NCBI RefSeq assembly: GCF_013426915.1
Contig: NZ_AP023179.1
Coordinates: forward strand, 1,054,001 to 1,118,000
Origin: Paraburkholderia sp. PGU19
GTDB lineage: Bacteria; Pseudomonadota; Gammaproteobacteria; Burkholderiales; Burkholderiaceae
Direction of reading: 5' to 3'
DNA length: 64,000 nucleotides
Part shown: in pieces, positions 18,204-28,138 of the stretch
Numbering within the stretch: position 1 is the first letter of the stretch
How the letters are laid out: every line of letters starts with the position of its first letter
Notes under the pieces: generated by a model
What the model was told of the DNA's origin: nothing
Databases searched by the model: none
The model's input: the letters and a program-made list of their open reading frames with translations, nothing else
Position numbers and translations under genes: made by a program

Positions 18204-21200
18204 TTACTGCGGCTGCTTTGCCGTTTCGACCTGTTGCATCGGGGTCGAGTCGGCGGCCGGAAGCGGCTTGCGCTCGCGCGGCGCGCGTGCGGGCTTCACC
18301 GCTTGCGCGGCGGCTTCCTGCGCGACGCGCAGCTTGTCCGAATCGGTATTGACCCAGACGAGGCCGGCGCTTTCCAGCATCGCTTCGAGGCCTTGCGTCG
18401 ACTGACGGCCGGCCGATGCGCCGTTCGTGCGAACGGGTTGCGGCTCGGCTGCTGCGGTGACGGGCGCGGCTTGCGTTGCGGGTTCCATCACGGCTTCCGT
18501 TACGGCCGGTTCCGCTGCGGGTTGCGCTTGTGCGACATGCGCGACAGGTTCCGCGACCGGCTGAACGACCGGCTCGACAACGGCCTGAACCACCGGCTCG
18601 ACGACGGGCTGGGTTGCAACGGGCGCTTCGACAACCGGCTGCGCTTCTTCGGCGGGCGCTGCCGGGGCCGGAGCCGCTGCAACCGGCTCGGCTACAGGCT
18701 CGACGACGACAGGCGCTTCGACGACGGGTGCTGCCGCAACGGTCTCAACCGGCGCGGGCACTTCAACGGGAGCTTGCATGGTTGCGACAGGCGCAACCGC
18801 TTGCGGCTCGACTGCGGCCGGTTCTTCGACGGCTGCTTCCGTGTGCGTCGCAACAGGCGCTTCGTCGGCGGCCACGACGGCTTCCGCCTTCGCAGCCTTT
18901 TCGACAGCCAGCGCCGGGGTTTCAGCCGATGCACGCAACTCGCTGACCACGGCGGCGGCGCCCGTCGCGACAGCTGCCACGACGACCTCGACCGGCTTCA
19001 CTTCCTGTGCCGGCTGTTGTTGTACCGCTTCGACCGCTTGCGGCTGCGCTTCGTGACGGCCCGTGTGTTCCGGTGCGCGCACGGGCGTTTCCGCCGATGC
19101 TGCCACAGCCGTTTCACCTTCCGCTTCCGCGACATCGGCGGCCGTGTTCACGTTCACGCCTTCCTCGTCACGCTCGCGACGGCCACCACGGCGGCCGCGA
19201 CGGCGACGACGACGCTCTTCACCATCACGCGCGTCGTCGATGGGAGCAGCGCCGCCCATCAGATTCGCTTGCGCCTGTGCGGCGACATCGGCCTGAGCCT
19301 CGTTCTGGTTCAGCGCGTCGGCTGCTTCGGGCTGCTGCTTGCGGCGCTCACCACGTTCGGCGCGCTCGCCGCGCTCACGGCGGTCTCCGCGATCCTGGCG
19401 TTCCTGACGCTCGCCGCGCGTTGCCTCAGCGGTTTCCGCGCGGTCTGCGCGTTCCGCACGCTCCTGACCGCGTTCGACACGCTCCGGACGTGCCTCGCGC
19501 GGTTCGCGTGCCTCACGAGGCTCGCGGCCTTCGCGCGGCTCGCGGCCGCCACGCGGCTCACGTGCTTCACGCGGTTCGCGTTCCTGACGTTCGCCGCGCT
19601 GCGACGGTTGACCCTGACGGCCTTGCGTTGCCGCGCCTTCGCCACGGCCTGCCGCATCGCGGCCACCTGCGCCGCTGCGACGGTTGCGGTTGCGATCGCC
19701 GCCGCGGTCGCCCGTGCGCTCACCGCGCTCGGTGCGTTCGCCGCGTGCGGGCTTCGCCGTCTTTTCGACAGGTGCGGGCGCGGGGGCGGGAGCAGCCGGT
19801 TGCACGCCGAACAGACCCTTCAGCCAGCCGATGAAGCCGCCCGTCGCAGGCTTGACTTCGACCGTAGCGGCAGCGGGAGCGGGCGTGCGCACGGGCGCGC
19901 TCGGCGCCGGCTTCTCAGGCGTAATGCCCTTCACGGCCGCTTCCTGCTTCGGCTTCACTTCTTCAGCGCGCTTGCTGTAACCCGTTTCCGATTCCAGTTC
20001 GCGGGCGGCTTCTTCGGCCATCTTCCACGACGCGCGCGGATCGTCGAGGCGCGCGTCGTCGTGACGCAGACGCTCGAGCTTGTAGTGCGGCGTGTCGAGA
20101 TGCTTGTTCGGCACCAGCACGACGTTGACCTTGAAGCGCGATTCGATCTTGTTGATTTCCGAGCGCTTTTCGTTGAGCAGGAAGGCCGTGACTTCGACGG
20201 GCACCTGGCAGTGGATCGCCGCGGTGTTTTCCTTCATCGCTTCTTCCTGAATGATCCGCAGCACTTGCAGCGCGGACGATTCGGTATCGCGGATGTGGCC
20301 CGTGCCGTTACAGCGCGGGCAGGTCACGTGGCTGCCTTCCGACAGCGCCGGACGCAGACGCTGGCGCGACAGTTCCATCAGGCCGAAGCGCGAGATCTTG
20401 CCCATCTGGACGCGCGCGCGGTCGTGCTTGAGCGCGTCTTTCAGGCGCTGCTCGACTTCGCGCTGGCTCTTGGCCGACTCCATGTCGATGAAGTCGATCA
20501 CGATCAGGCCGCCCAGGTCGCGCAGGCGCAATTGGCGAGCCACCTCGTCTGCGGCTTCGAGGTTCGTGCGCGTGGCCGTTTCCTCGATGTCGGCGCCCTT
20601 GGTGGCGCGTGCCGAGTTCACGTCGATCGCGACGAGCGCTTCCGTGTGGTCGATCACGATCGCGCCGCCCGACGGCAGCGGCACCGTGCGCGAGTACGCC
20701 GTTTCGATCTGGTGTTCGATCTGGAAACGCGAGAAAAGCGGCACGTCGTCATGATACCGCTTCACCTTATTGACATTGTCCGGCATCACGATGTCCATGA
20801 AGGCGCGTGCCTGGTCGTGGATTTCCGTGGTGTCGATGAGGATTTCGCCGATGTCCGGCTGGAAGTAGTCGCGAATCGCGCGGATCACGAGGCTCGATTC
20901 GAGATAGATCAGCATCGGCTGACCTTGCGAGCCGCTTTGCGACGCGGCTTCGATCGCGCGCCACAGCTGCATCAGGTAGTTCAGGTCCCACTGCAGCTCT
21001 TCCGCGCTACGGCCAATACCGGCAGTGCGCGCGATGATGCTCATGCCTTCGGGCAGTTGCAGCTGGGACATCGTTTCGCGCAGTTCCTGGCGGTCGTCGC
21101 CTTCAATCCGGCGCGACACGCCGCCGCCGCGCGGATTGTTCGGCATCAGCACGAGGTAACGGCCGGCGAGCGAGATGAACGTGGTGAGGGCTGCGCCCTT

Positions 21201-21530
21201 GTTGCCGCGTTCTTCCTTCTCGACCTGAACGATCAGTTCCTGGCCTTCCTTGAGGGCATCCTGGATGCGCGCCGAGCGCATGTCGATGCCTTCGCGGAAG
21301 TACTGGCGGGCGACTTCCTTGAACGGGAGAAAACCATGGCGGTCTTCGCCGTAGTTGACGAAACAGGCTTCGAGCGACGGCTCGATGCGCGTCACGATCC
21401 CCTTGTAGATATTGCCTTTGCGCTGTTCGCGGCCGGCGGTTTCGATGTCGATATCGATGAGTTTCTGCCCATCGACGATGGCGACGCGCAGTTCTTCCTG
21501 CTGCGTCGCATTAAACAACATGCGTTTCAT
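18204..21530 (-). CDS. rne: ribonuclease E
   Basis: A 1108-residue endonuclease, the core of the RNA degradosome. Residues 1 to about 510 are catalytic: an S1 RNA-binding domain near 36-120, the 5'-sensor, the DNase I-like region with IVIDFIDM, and the zinc-link CPRCNGTGH near 405. The rest is low complexity: a stretch rich in Arg, Glu and Gly near 590-770, then an Ala/Pro/Val-rich stretch, then a conserved C-terminal tail starting [22 protein letters not shown]. coli RNase E has 1061 residues. A terminator follows at 18136-18162. The start is the ATG at the complement of 21528-21530. It is divergent from rluC. Confidence 0.96.
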   Translation of the reverse strand: MKRMLFNATQQEELRVAIVDGQKLIDIDIETAGREQRKGNIYKGIVTRIEPSLEACFVNYGEDRHGFLPFKEVARQYFREGIDMRSARIQDALKEGQELIVQVEKEERGNKGAALTTFISLAGRYLVLMPNNPRGGGVSRRIEGDDRQELRETMSQLQLPEGMSIIARTAGIGRSAEELQWDLNYLMQLWRAIEAASQSGSQGQPMLIYLESSLVIRAIRDYFQPDIGEILIDTTEIHDQARAFMDIVMPDNVNKVKRYHDDVPLFSRFQIEHQIETAYSRTVPLPSGGAIVIDHTEALVAIDVNSARATKGADIEETATRTNLEAADEVARQLRLRDLGGLIVIDFIDMESAKSQREVEQRLKDALKHDRARVQMGKISRFGLMELSRQRLRPALSEGSHVTCPRCNGTGHIRDTESSALQVLRIIQEEAMKENTAAIHCQVPVEVTAFLLNEKRSEINKIESRFKVNVVLVPNKHLDTPHYKLERLRHDDARLDDPRASWKMAEEAARELESETGYSKRAEEVKPKQEAAVKGITPEKPAPSAPVRTPAPAAATVEVKPATGGFIGWLKGLFGVQPAAPAPAPAPVEKTAKPARGERTERGERTGDRGGDRNRNRRSGAGGRDAAGRGEGAATQGRQGQPSQRGERQEREPREAREPRGGREPREGREPREAREPREARPERVERGQERAERADRAETAEATRGERQERQDRGDRRERGERAERGERRKQQPEAADALNQNEAQADVAAQAQANLMGGAAPIDDARDGEERRRRRRGRRGGRRERDEEGVNVNTAADVAEAEGETAVAASAETPVRAPEHTGRHEAQPQAVEAVQQQPAQEVKPVEVVVAAVATGAAAVVSELRASAETPALAVEKAAKAEAVVAADEAPVATHTEAAVEEPAAVEPQAVAPVATMQAPVEVPAPVETVAAAPVVEAPVVVEPVAEPVAAAPAPAAPAEEAQPVVEAPVATQPVVEPVVQAVVEPVVQPVAEPVAHVAQAQPAAEPAVTEAVMEPATQAAPVTAAAEPQPVRTNGASAGRQSTQGLEAMLESAGLVWVNTDSDKLRVAQEAAAQAVKPARAPRERKPLPAADSTPMQQVETAKQPQ

Positions 21531-22284
21531 TGAACGGCTCCAGAGCGGCTCTGCCTGTCCGGCCGACGGCGCACGGGAACAAACCCGGCCGACGGCTTGG
21601 GCAGCGGCATGCCGCGCCTTATTGTGTTTTCACAAGCACGCTGGAGCGGGAAAGATGGCGGGAGAATTGCCTGATATGGGCGCCGTCTCCAATAAATGGA
21701 CGCGCAGCCGCAGGGCACATGCGAACACGGCTTCAAATAATGGCCCGACACGCCGCGGGTCCTGGCAGCCGACTTGCATAAACCTTCGTCCACGTGCGCC
21801 GGCGCGCCAGTTGGGCGCGCGTCCGGACAACGTTCGAAGGCTGCGGTCTTGCCGCAGCGGGCAGGCTCGCTCACTGCGCGTGCCTGTCCCGCTCGGGGTG
21901 TCTCGCCTCATTTTGACGTCGCCTTGTCCTGCACTCTCCGCAGGACGCCTCGGGCGCACGCCGTATTTTCGCCACCGGCCGCTTCGCGCTTAAGGGACAT
22001 GAAAGCTGCCCTTGCCGAAGCTCGCCAGTCAAATTCTTTTTGACCAAAATTCCGTTACCGACGGTGCCGACTGTGACCGAACTCGCCTGTGGGCGCCGTC
22101 CCTGCCGTGTCGTGCATCGTGCGTGCAACTTGTTGCATCTCATTTTCAGGGCGAGCAACCAGCCCCCGGCGCAAGTAAAATGACGTTTTATCGCTTGCAC
22201 CTGCGCAATCCACCCGCGATTCGGTTTAAGGCGCCGATCCTATATAGTCGGCCACCGCAGACTGCTGGGCAAATTATATTCAGA
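21531..22284. other. long divergent rne-rluC intergenic region
   Basis: 754 bp with no gene I can support. In other bacteria rne has a long 5' leader through which RNase E controls its own mRNA, and this space would hold such a leader on the minus strand. On the plus strand a candidate rluC promoter lies at 22220-22248. A short inverted repeat (TCAAATTCTTTTTGA) lies at 22027-22041. Short open frames here lack codon bias and ribosome sites. Confidence 0.6.
22220..22248 (+). promoter_or_regulatory. candidate sigma-70 promoter for rluC
   Basis: A -35-like TTCGGT at 22220-22225 and a -10-like TATAGT at 22243-22248 are spaced 17 bases. It lies 37 bases before the chosen rluC start. The -35 match is weak. 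Confidence 0.4.
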
Positions 22285-23334
22285 ATGAAAGAGTTAGGCA
22301 AAATATCCCAGAAATCGGTGTCAAGCCCCGTTGCAAGCGATCAGGTGTCGATGATCGAAATCGACGACAGCGCGGCCGGTCAGCGGATCGACAACTTCCT
22401 GTTACGCGTCTGTAAGGGCGTGCCGAAAAGTCATATTTATCGGATTCTGCGCAGCGGCGAGGTGCGCGTGAACAAGGGTCGCGTGGACGCGCAATACCGT
22501 CTCGCCTTTGGCGATCTGGTGCGCGTGCCACCTATTCGCGTCGCGAAGGCGGACGAGGCGGTGCAGGCGCCCGTGCCGTCCGCGCACTTCGAAATCCTGT
22601 TCGAAGACGAGCATATGCTCGTGATCGACAAGCCGGCCGGCGTCGCCGTGCACGGCGGCAGCGGGGTCGCGTTCGGTGTGATCGAGCAGTTGCGGGCCGC
22701 GCGTCCGCAGGCGAAATTTCTGGAACTGGTGCACCGGCTGGACCGGGAGACGTCGGGCGTGCTGATGCTCGCGAAAAAGCGCGCAGCGCTCGTGAATCTG
22801 CATGAGCAGATTCGCGAGAACCGGATGGACAAGCGCTATTACGCGTGCGTGCACGGCGAATGGGCGAGCGATTGGGGCCGCCGGCGTGCCGTGAAGGAGC
22901 CGCTGCATAAATATCTGCTGCCGGATGGCGAGCGGCGCGTGCGCGTGCAGCCGGACGGGCTGCCATCGCACACTATTTTCAATCTCGTCGATCGTTGGCC
23001 CGGTTACGCGCTGCTCGAAGCGGAACTGAAAACGGGTCGGACCCATCAGATTCGTGTCCATCTGGCGCATCTGGGGCTGCCGATCATCGGCGACGCCAAA
23101 TATGGCGATTTCGCGTTGAACAAGGCGCTTGCGCGCGCGAACGCGCAGCCGGGGCTCAAGCGGATGTTTTTGCACGCTTACCGGCTTAAGCTGGCGCACC
23201 CGGCGACGGGCGACACACTACAGTTCGAAGCGCCGTTGCCGGCAGACTGCAAGCGGTTCATCGCGCAACTTGCCGGGATGGCCGGCGCAGGAACGCACGA
23301 ACAATCACAAACCGAGACGAAAACGCATGGCTAG
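22285..23334 (+). CDS. rluC: 23S rRNA pseudouridine(955/2504/2580) synthase
   Basis: About 349 residues. An S4 RNA-binding domain (GQRIDNFLLRV near 36, RSGEVRVNKGRV near 62) is followed by the pseudouridine synthase domain with the catalytic Asp in HRLDRETSG and the later GRTHQIRVHLAHLG motif. It is expected to make the three RluC pseudouridines in 23S rRNA. I chose ATG 22285; the frame is open upstream, but that part does not look like the family. It is divergent from rne, an arrangement also seen in E. coli, and overlaps the HAD gene by 8 bases. Confidence 0.93.
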   Translation: MKELGKISQKSVSSPVASDQVSMIEIDDSAAGQRIDNFLLRVCKGVPKSHIYRILRSGEVRVNKGRVDAQYRLAFGDLVRVPPIRVAKADEAVQAPVPSAHFEILFEDEHMLVIDKPAGVAVHGGSGVAFGVIEQLRAARPQAKFLELVHRLDRETSGVLMLAKKRAALVNLHEQIRENRMDKRYYACVHGEWASDWGRRRAVKEPLHKYLLPDGERRVRVQPDGLPSHTIFNLVDRWPGYALLEAELKTGRTHQIRVHLAHLGLPIIGDAKYGDFALNKALARANAQPGLKRMFLHAYRLKLAHPATGDTLQFEAPLPADCKRFIAQLAGMAGAGTHEQSQTETKTHG

Positions 23335-23986
23335 AGAGCAATTTGACCTGATCGTCTTCGATTGGGATGGCACGTTGATGGACTCGACCGTCCACATCAC
23401 GCGCAGCATTCAGGCGGCCTGCCGCGATCTCGGGCTGCCCGTGCCAGCTGACGAGGCTGCGAGCTTCGTGATCGGCCTGGGTTTGCGCGACGCACTGCAG
23501 ATCGCCGCGCCGACGCTCGATCCATCCGACTATCCGCGTCTCGCCGAGCGCTATCGCTTCCACTATCTGGTGAAGGATCAGACGACCGAGCTGTTTTCGG
23601 GTGTGCGCGAGATGCTCGCGGATCTGCGCGATCAGGGCTATCTGCTCGCGATTGCGACGGGGAAGAGCCGTGTCGGGCTGAACCGCGCGCTCGATCAGGT
23701 CCGGCTCACGAGTCTTTTCGACGGCACGCGCTGCGCCGATGAAACGTTCTCGAAACCGCATCCGGCTATGCTGCAGGAACTGACACGCGAACTGGGGCAG
23801 GACCCCGTGCGCACGGTGATGATCGGCGATACCACACACGATCTTCAGATGGCGATCAACGCAGGCGTGTCGGGCATTGGCGTCACGTACGGCGCACACC
23901 CCGCGGATTCGTTGACGGCGCTGGAGCCGAAATTCGTCGCGGACAGCATCGCGTCGCTGTCGGGCTGGTTGCGGGAGCACGCATGA
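23327..23986 (+). CDS. HAD family phosphatase (Gph-like)
   Basis: A 219-residue HAD hydrolase. The nucleophile motif is DWDGT (Asp12, Asp14), motif II is ATGKSR, and motif III/IV is SKPHP followed by MIGDTTHDLQMA. The cap domain is the helical type of phosphoglycolate phosphatase. Substrate not known. The start overlaps rluC by 8 bases and the stop overlaps the Rieske gene by 4, so these form a tightly packed operon. Confidence 0.9.
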   Translation: MAREQFDLIVFDWDGTLMDSTVHITRSIQAACRDLGLPVPADEAASFVIGLGLRDALQIAAPTLDPSDYPRLAERYRFHYLVKDQTTELFSGVREMLADLRDQGYLLAIATGKSRVGLNRALDQVRLTSLFDGTRCADETFSKPHPAMLQELTRELGQDPVRTVMIGDTTHDLQMAINAGVSGIGVTYGAHPADSLTALEPKFVADSIASLSGWLREHA

Positions 23987-24375
23987 CGGACGTCGCGCAG
24001 GAGGCGGTGCGCATTTGCGCATCCGAAGAACTCGTCGACGGCGGCGCGGGCGTGCGCCGCGACGCGACATTCGCGGGCGGCGACGCCGTGGTGTTCTTCG
24101 TCCGCTATGACGGCGTGGCGTATGGCTATCTGAACCGCTGCGCGCACGTGCCAATGGAACTGGACTGGAACGAAGGACAGTTCTTCGAATCGTCCGGCTT
24201 ATACTTGATGTGCGCGACGCATGGCGCGATTTACGCGCCGGATACGGGCAAATGCGTCGGCGGTCCGTGCCGCGGCGGCAGACTTCGCCCGGTACGCGTC
24301 GACGAGCGCGACACACCTGAAGGGCGCACAGTGTTCTGGCTTCCGGACGCTGATCTGCGTCCAGCATCTACCTGA
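23983..24375 (+). CDS. small Rieske [2Fe-2S] protein
   Basis: A 130-residue single-domain Rieske protein. The cluster ligands are Cys53 and His55 (RCAHVPMEL) and Cys77 and His80 (LMCATHGAIY), as in ferredoxin-type Rieske proteins. There is no signal or membrane segment, so it should be cytoplasmic. No partner oxygenase or reductase is in the window. It is translationally coupled to the HAD phosphatase (ATGA) and followed 47 bases later by the SppA-type peptidase. Its role is unknown. Confidence 0.88.
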   Translation: MTDVAQEAVRICASEELVDGGAGVRRDATFAGGDAVVFFVRYDGVAYGYLNRCAHVPMELDWNEGQFFESSGLYLMCATHGAIYAPDTGKCVGGPCRGGRLRPVRVDERDTPEGRTVFWLPDADLRPAST

Positions 24376-24422
24376 TTTCCCAGCATCTTTTCCCGAAACC
24401 TTGTTTTCTCCGGCGCCAACGC

Positions 24423-25433
24423 ATGTCCGATAATCTGACTCCCGATCCGAACGAACCGGCCGCAACAGGCCGCGAGCCGCGCCGGGTGCCCGCCGACGAG
24501 CCGAACTGGGAGCGCGCCGCGCTCGAACGGATTGCGCTGGCGGCCGTCAACGAGCAACGCGCCGCGCGCCGCTGGCGCATCTTTTTTCGTTTCCTGTTTC
24601 TCGGCGTGCTGGTCCTGATTGCGTGGGCTGTGCTGGATTTCAGCGGAGAGAAGGTCGCCACGTCGGGGCGGCATACGGCACTCGTGACACTTGAGGGTGA
24701 GATCGCGTCGGATACCAACGCGAACGCGGAAGATGTCGACGCCGCACTAGCGAGTGCATTCGACGACGCGGGCACGGCGGGCGTGATCCTGCGTTGTAAC
24801 AGCCCGGGCGGCAGTCCTGTTCAGGCGGGGATTATCTACCGTGAAATCCGTCGATTGCGCGCGAAATATCCGTCTATTCCGCTTTACGTCGTTGTCAGCG
24901 ACATGTGCGCGTCGGGTGGGTATTATGCTGCGGCGGCCGCCGACAAGATTTACGTGGACAAGGCGAGCATCGTCGGTTCGATTGGCGTGTTGATGGACGG
25001 CTTCGGCTTTACGGGCTTGATGGACAAGCTTGGTATTCAGCGCAGGATGCGCACTTCCGGTGAGAACAAGGGTTTTTACGATCCGTTCTCGCCCGATACG
25101 CCGAAGATGGATCAACATGCGCAGGCGATGCTGGACGAGATCCACGCGCAGTTCATTGATGCCGTGAAACAGGGGCGCGGCAAGCGCCTTCAGGAATCGC
25201 CGGATATCTTCTCCGGTCTGTTCTGGACGGGTGAAAAGAGCGTCGAGCTGGGCCTTGCGGACGGTTTCGGCGACACAGATTACGTCGCGCGCGAAATCAT
25301 CAAGGCGCCCGATGTGGTCGACTACACGGTGAAGGAGAGCATCACCGATCGTGTTGCGCGCAAGTTCGGCGCGGCCGTCGGCAACGGCGCCGTTCACGCG
25401 ATGGCGGCAATTGGCCGGTTGAATTTGCGATAG
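24423..25433 (+). CDS. signal peptide peptidase SppA-type, S49 family
   Basis: A 336-residue inner-membrane serine protease. A Pro/Glu-rich cytoplasmic start is followed by one membrane helix (about 53-74) and the S49 domain: the LRCNSPGGSP motif near 124-132, the catalytic Ser164 in CASGGYYAA, and a likely catalytic Lys216 in SGENKGFYDP. S49 enzymes of this short type degrade cleaved signal peptides. It shares the operon direction with rluC, HAD and Rieske genes and ends before a strong terminator at 25445-25480. Confidence 0.9.
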   Translation: MSDNLTPDPNEPAATGREPRRVPADEPNWERAALERIALAAVNEQRAARRWRIFFRFLFLGVLVLIAWAVLDFSGEKVATSGRHTALVTLEGEIASDTNANAEDVDAALASAFDDAGTAGVILRCNSPGGSPVQAGIIYREIRRLRAKYPSIPLYVVVSDMCASGGYYAAAAADKIYVDKASIVGSIGVLMDGFGFTGLMDKLGIQRRMRTSGENKGFYDPFSPDTPKMDQHAQAMLDEIHAQFIDAVKQGRGKRLQESPDIFSGLFWTGEKSVELGLADGFGDTDYVAREIIKAPDVVDYTVKESITDRVARKFGAAVGNGAVHAMAAIGRLNLR

Positions 25434-25444
25434 GGCTCTATCCG

Positions 25445-25480
25445 GCGGTGGCCCAGGACTTAGTGGGCCACCGCTTTCTT
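25445..25480 (+). terminator. terminator after the rluC-sppA gene group
   Basis: A perfect 11-bp stem GCGGTGGCCCA / TGGGCCACCGC with an 8-base loop is followed by TTTCTT. It ends the plus-strand group before the convergent methyltransferase gene. Confidence 0.8.
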
Positions 25481-25484
25481 AAGC

Positions 25485-26204
25485 TCAGGCCGCCAGAATC
25501 AGGAAGATCGCTGGACGCTTGTGGAGGTCCAGTCCCGGCTTTTTCTTCCAGTCGGCAACCGTCCGGCTCACGATGGTTTCGCTTTCCAGTGTCAGATCGA
25601 CGGCGACGCAAACGAGCGTCGACGGCGCGCAGGTCGCGATCAGCGTGTCGAGCAACGCGCGATTCCGGTAAGGCGTCTCGATGAAAATCTGCGTCTGCTT
25701 GCCTTTACGCGACTGCTGTTCGAGGTCCCGGAGGCGTTTCGCGCGCTCGTTCGCGTCGACGGGCAGGTAGCCGTGAAACGCAAAGCTCTGGCCGTTCAAT
25801 CCCGACGCCATCAGCGCGAGCAGGATTGAACTCGGCCCGACTAACGGCACCACCTTCACGCCACGCTCGTGTGCGCGCCGCACGAGCAGCGCCCCCGGAT
25901 CGGCGACGGCCGGGCAGCCGGCCTCCGACACGAGCCCGGCATCCGTCCCCGCAAGGACAGGCGCCAGCAACTTGTCGATTTCGCCCGCCGGCGTATTGAC
26001 GTTCAGTTCGCGAATCTCGATTTCCTGGATAGCCCGTTCCGTGCCGACTTTCTTCAGGAATGCGCGCGTGGTTTTGGCGTTTTCGCCTATGTAATAGTGC
26101 AGGGCTGCCGCGCGAGCGCGAACGGGCGCGGGCAGGACATCATCCAGCGCGGCGGCGTCGCCGTCGCCGAGCGTGTTCGGGATCAGATAGAGAACGCCGC
26201 TCAT
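25485..26204 (-). CDS. RsmI-like SAM-dependent methyltransferase
   Basis: A 239-residue tetrapyrrole-methylase-fold protein. It shows LVSEAGCPAVADPGALLV near residue 90, VVPLVGPSSILLALMASGLNGQSFAFHGYLP near 118, and FIETPYRNRALLDTL near 170, all features of the RsmI (16S rRNA 2'-O-methyltransferase) relatives. It lacks the N-terminal GxLYxVxTPIGN of true RsmI, having LYLIPNTLGD instead, so it is probably a paralogue with another substrate. The gene starts inside the maf stop (4-base overlap), so the two are translated together. Confidence 0.82.
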   Translation of the reverse strand: MSGVLYLIPNTLGDGDAAALDDVLPAPVRARAAALHYYIGENAKTTRAFLKKVGTERAIQEIEIRELNVNTPAGEIDKLLAPVLAGTDAGLVSEAGCPAVADPGALLVRRAHERGVKVVPLVGPSSILLALMASGLNGQSFAFHGYLPVDANERAKRLRDLEQQSRKGKQTQIFIETPYRNRALLDTLIATCAPSTLVCVAVDLTLESETIVSRTVADWKKKPGLDLHKRPAIFLILAA

Positions 26205-26818
26205 CGCACCTCCAGCAGCGGATAGCCGGCGACGAGCAGCATGCGCGTAAGCGCGATCAGCGGCAGGCCGATCAGCGCCGTCGGATCGTCGGATTCGATC
26301 GCGTCGAGCAGCGCGATGCCGAGGCCCTCAGCTTTTGCGCTGCCCGCGCAGTCGTACGGTGTTTCGGCACGTAGATAGGCGTCGAGCGCGGCGTCCGGCA
26401 GATCGCGAAAACGCACTCGGGTGACCACATCGACGGTTTGCGCATCGCCCGAACGGCTGTCGAACAGGCACAGCGCGCTGTGGAAAAGTACTTCGCGGCC
26501 GCGCATGCCTTGCAGTTGCGCCAGCGCTTTTTCGTGCGTGCCGGGCTTGCCGATCTGATGGCCGTCGTAGGTCGCCACCTGATCCGAACCGATTACGAGC
26601 GCTCGGTCGCCGGCGCTCAGTCCGGCTGCGACGGCGCGCGCTTTCGCCTGCGCGAGGCGCAGTGCCGTCGCTTCCGGCGATTCGCCCGCGAGCGGCGTTT
26701 CGTCGATGGCAGGCACGGCGACGTCGAATGGAATGCGCAACCGTTCGAGCAGTTCGCGCCGATACGGCGAACTCGACGCCAGAATCAGGCGGGGCGGGCG
26801 TTTGGAGGAATCCGGCAT
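26201..26818 (-). CDS. Maf family nucleotide pyrophosphatase (YceF type)
   Basis: A 205-residue Maf protein. The signature LILASSSPYRRELL lies at residue 11-24, followed by IDET, the catalytic Asp in VIGSDQVA and the GKPGTHEKA segment. Maf enzymes hydrolyse non-canonical nucleoside triphosphates; the YceF branch prefers 7-methyl-GTP. The position next to yceD and rpmF, as in E. coli yceF-yceD-rpmF, supports the YceF type, although here it is on the opposite strand from yceD. Confidence 0.9.
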   Translation of the reverse strand: MPDSSKRPPRLILASSSPYRRELLERLRIPFDVAVPAIDETPLAGESPEATALRLAQAKARAVAAGLSAGDRALVIGSDQVATYDGHQIGKPGTHEKALAQLQGMRGREVLFHSALCLFDSRSGDAQTVDVVTRVRFRDLPDAALDAYLRAETPYDCAGSAKAEGLGIALLDAIESDDPTALIGLPLIALTRMLLVAGYPLLEVR

Positions 26819-27070
26819 GCTGGAAAAGAACCTTGATCTGTAGGTAAAACTGAAGGTGAAAAGGCGGGGCGCGAAAGCGCTCGCGCGTGTGGCCTTAAGT
26901 GTTTGACTCGAAAAGACAAAACGGATATGATTTTGGGCTTTTCATCGGTATGCTTTGCCGAATGGCGCACCAGATGGGCGTCCTGGTGATATCCGGACCG
27001 TCTTTCGGTGCCACCAAAACGACGCATAACGACTTACCCGGCTGAAATCCTTGCCGACGCAGGAGCGCAC

Positions 27071-27709
27071 ATGACTCAACATCCTGGCAAACCTGCTGGT
27101 CTCGTCGACCCGCGTGCACTCGACCTGTTCGAATTTGCCCGCAGTGGACGTCAGGCCGCGGGTACCGTGCGCGTCTCGCAACTGCCGCGCATGTTAAACG
27201 AAGTCCCGCAGGAAGCGCCAGACCGCGACACCGCGTTCACCTGGCAAGCCGAAGGGGTGACGCAGCCGGAATTGCAGGACGACGGCACCGAGGGTCCGCA
27301 GCCGTATCTGAGGCTCGCGATTCACGGCGCCGCATGGCTCGAATGTCAGCGTTGCCTGTCGCCGTACGAGCAGGCATTCAACGTCGATGCGACTTACCGG
27401 ATCGTCAATACCGAAGAGGAAGCTGAAGAGTTTCCTCTGGACGAGGATGAAGTCGATGTGATCGTTGGGTCACGCCAGTTCGATCTTGTCGACTTGATCG
27501 AAGAGGAATTGCTGCTTTCGTTGCCGCTCGTGCCGAAGCACGATGCCTGTCCCGAAGTGCACGAGAGTCTCACCTCGGGTGCTAGCGGGCTGGAAGGCGA
27601 CGAGGCCGTCGAGGGTGAAGCTGAAGAGGGTGAAGAACCCAAGCGGCCGAATCCTTTTGCGGCGCTCGAAAGCCTGAAGTCGGGCGAATCCGGCGACAAG
27701 AAGCACTGA
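27071..27709 (+). CDS. yceD: YceD family (DUF177) protein
   Basis: A 212-residue protein. The DUF177 core includes the LECQRCLSPYEQ Cys pair near residue 96, an acidic stretch, DLVDLIEEELLLSLPLVP and a later Cys (HDACPE). YceD is linked to 23S rRNA accumulation in E. coli and its gene nearly always precedes rpmF, as here. The C-terminal 40 residues are acidic and low complexity. AGGAG 6 bases before ATG 27071 decides the start. Confidence 0.9.
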   Translation: MTQHPGKPAGLVDPRALDLFEFARSGRQAAGTVRVSQLPRMLNEVPQEAPDRDTAFTWQAEGVTQPELQDDGTEGPQPYLRLAIHGAAWLECQRCLSPYEQAFNVDATYRIVNTEEEAEEFPLDEDEVDVIVGSRQFDLVDLIEEELLLSLPLVPKHDACPEVHESLTSGASGLEGDEAVEGEAEEGEEPKRPNPFAALESLKSGESGDKKH

Positions 27710-27822
27710 ACAGTTGCATGGGAGCGCGACAGGGCGCGCCGGGCACGATGGTTTAGCCACGTGGCCTATGGCGGTTGCCGTGCCGGGCTGTGTTAGAATT
27801 CGGAAAATTTTCAGGAGTTATC

Positions 27823-28002
27823 ATGGCAGTTCAACAAAACAAGAAGTCGCCGTCGAAGCGCGGCATGCACCGCTCGCACGATTTCCTCAACGCAGCGCCG
27901 CTGGCTGTTGAGCCGAGCACGGGTGAAGTGCATCTGCGTCACCACGTCAGCCCGAACGGCTACTATCGCGGCAAGAAAGTCGTCAAGACGAAGAACGACT
28001 AA
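27823..28002 (+). CDS. rpmF: 50S ribosomal protein L32
   Basis: A 59-residue ribosomal protein with the L32 start [19 protein letters not shown] and a basic body ending in KTKND. The zinc-ligand cysteines of some L32 proteins are absent, as is usual in beta-proteobacteria. AGGAG 6 bases before the ATG is a good ribosome site. A TAGAAT hexamer at 27795-27800 could be a -10 box. Confidence 0.96.
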   Translation: MAVQQNKKSPSKRGMHRSHDFLNAAPLAVEPSTGEVHLRHHVSPNGYYRGKKVVKTKND

Positions 28003-28086
28003 TCGCCCAGCATCGCGCTCCTTTGGGTCTGACCCATTGGTATTTCGCGTGGCGATCGGCTCGCTTGACATTTTCCCGGTTCATCA

Positions 28087-28115
28087 AAAGGGCGGCATTC
28101 AACTGCCGCTTTTTT
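28087..28115 (+). terminator. terminator or attenuator between rpmF and plsX
   Basis: Stem GCGGCA / TGCCGC with loop TTCAAC is followed by six T. It lies 24 bases before the plsX ATG, so it could end rpmF transcription or reduce read-through into the fab genes. Confidence 0.65.
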
Positions 28116-28138
28116 GTGCCTGAAATTCGTCGCATTCC

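Noticed and set aside
18147..21533. A 1128-codon open frame on the plus strand opposite rne
   Set aside because: It is the mirror of RNase E in a high-GC region. The minus strand has all RNase E motifs; this one has none and no ribosome site.
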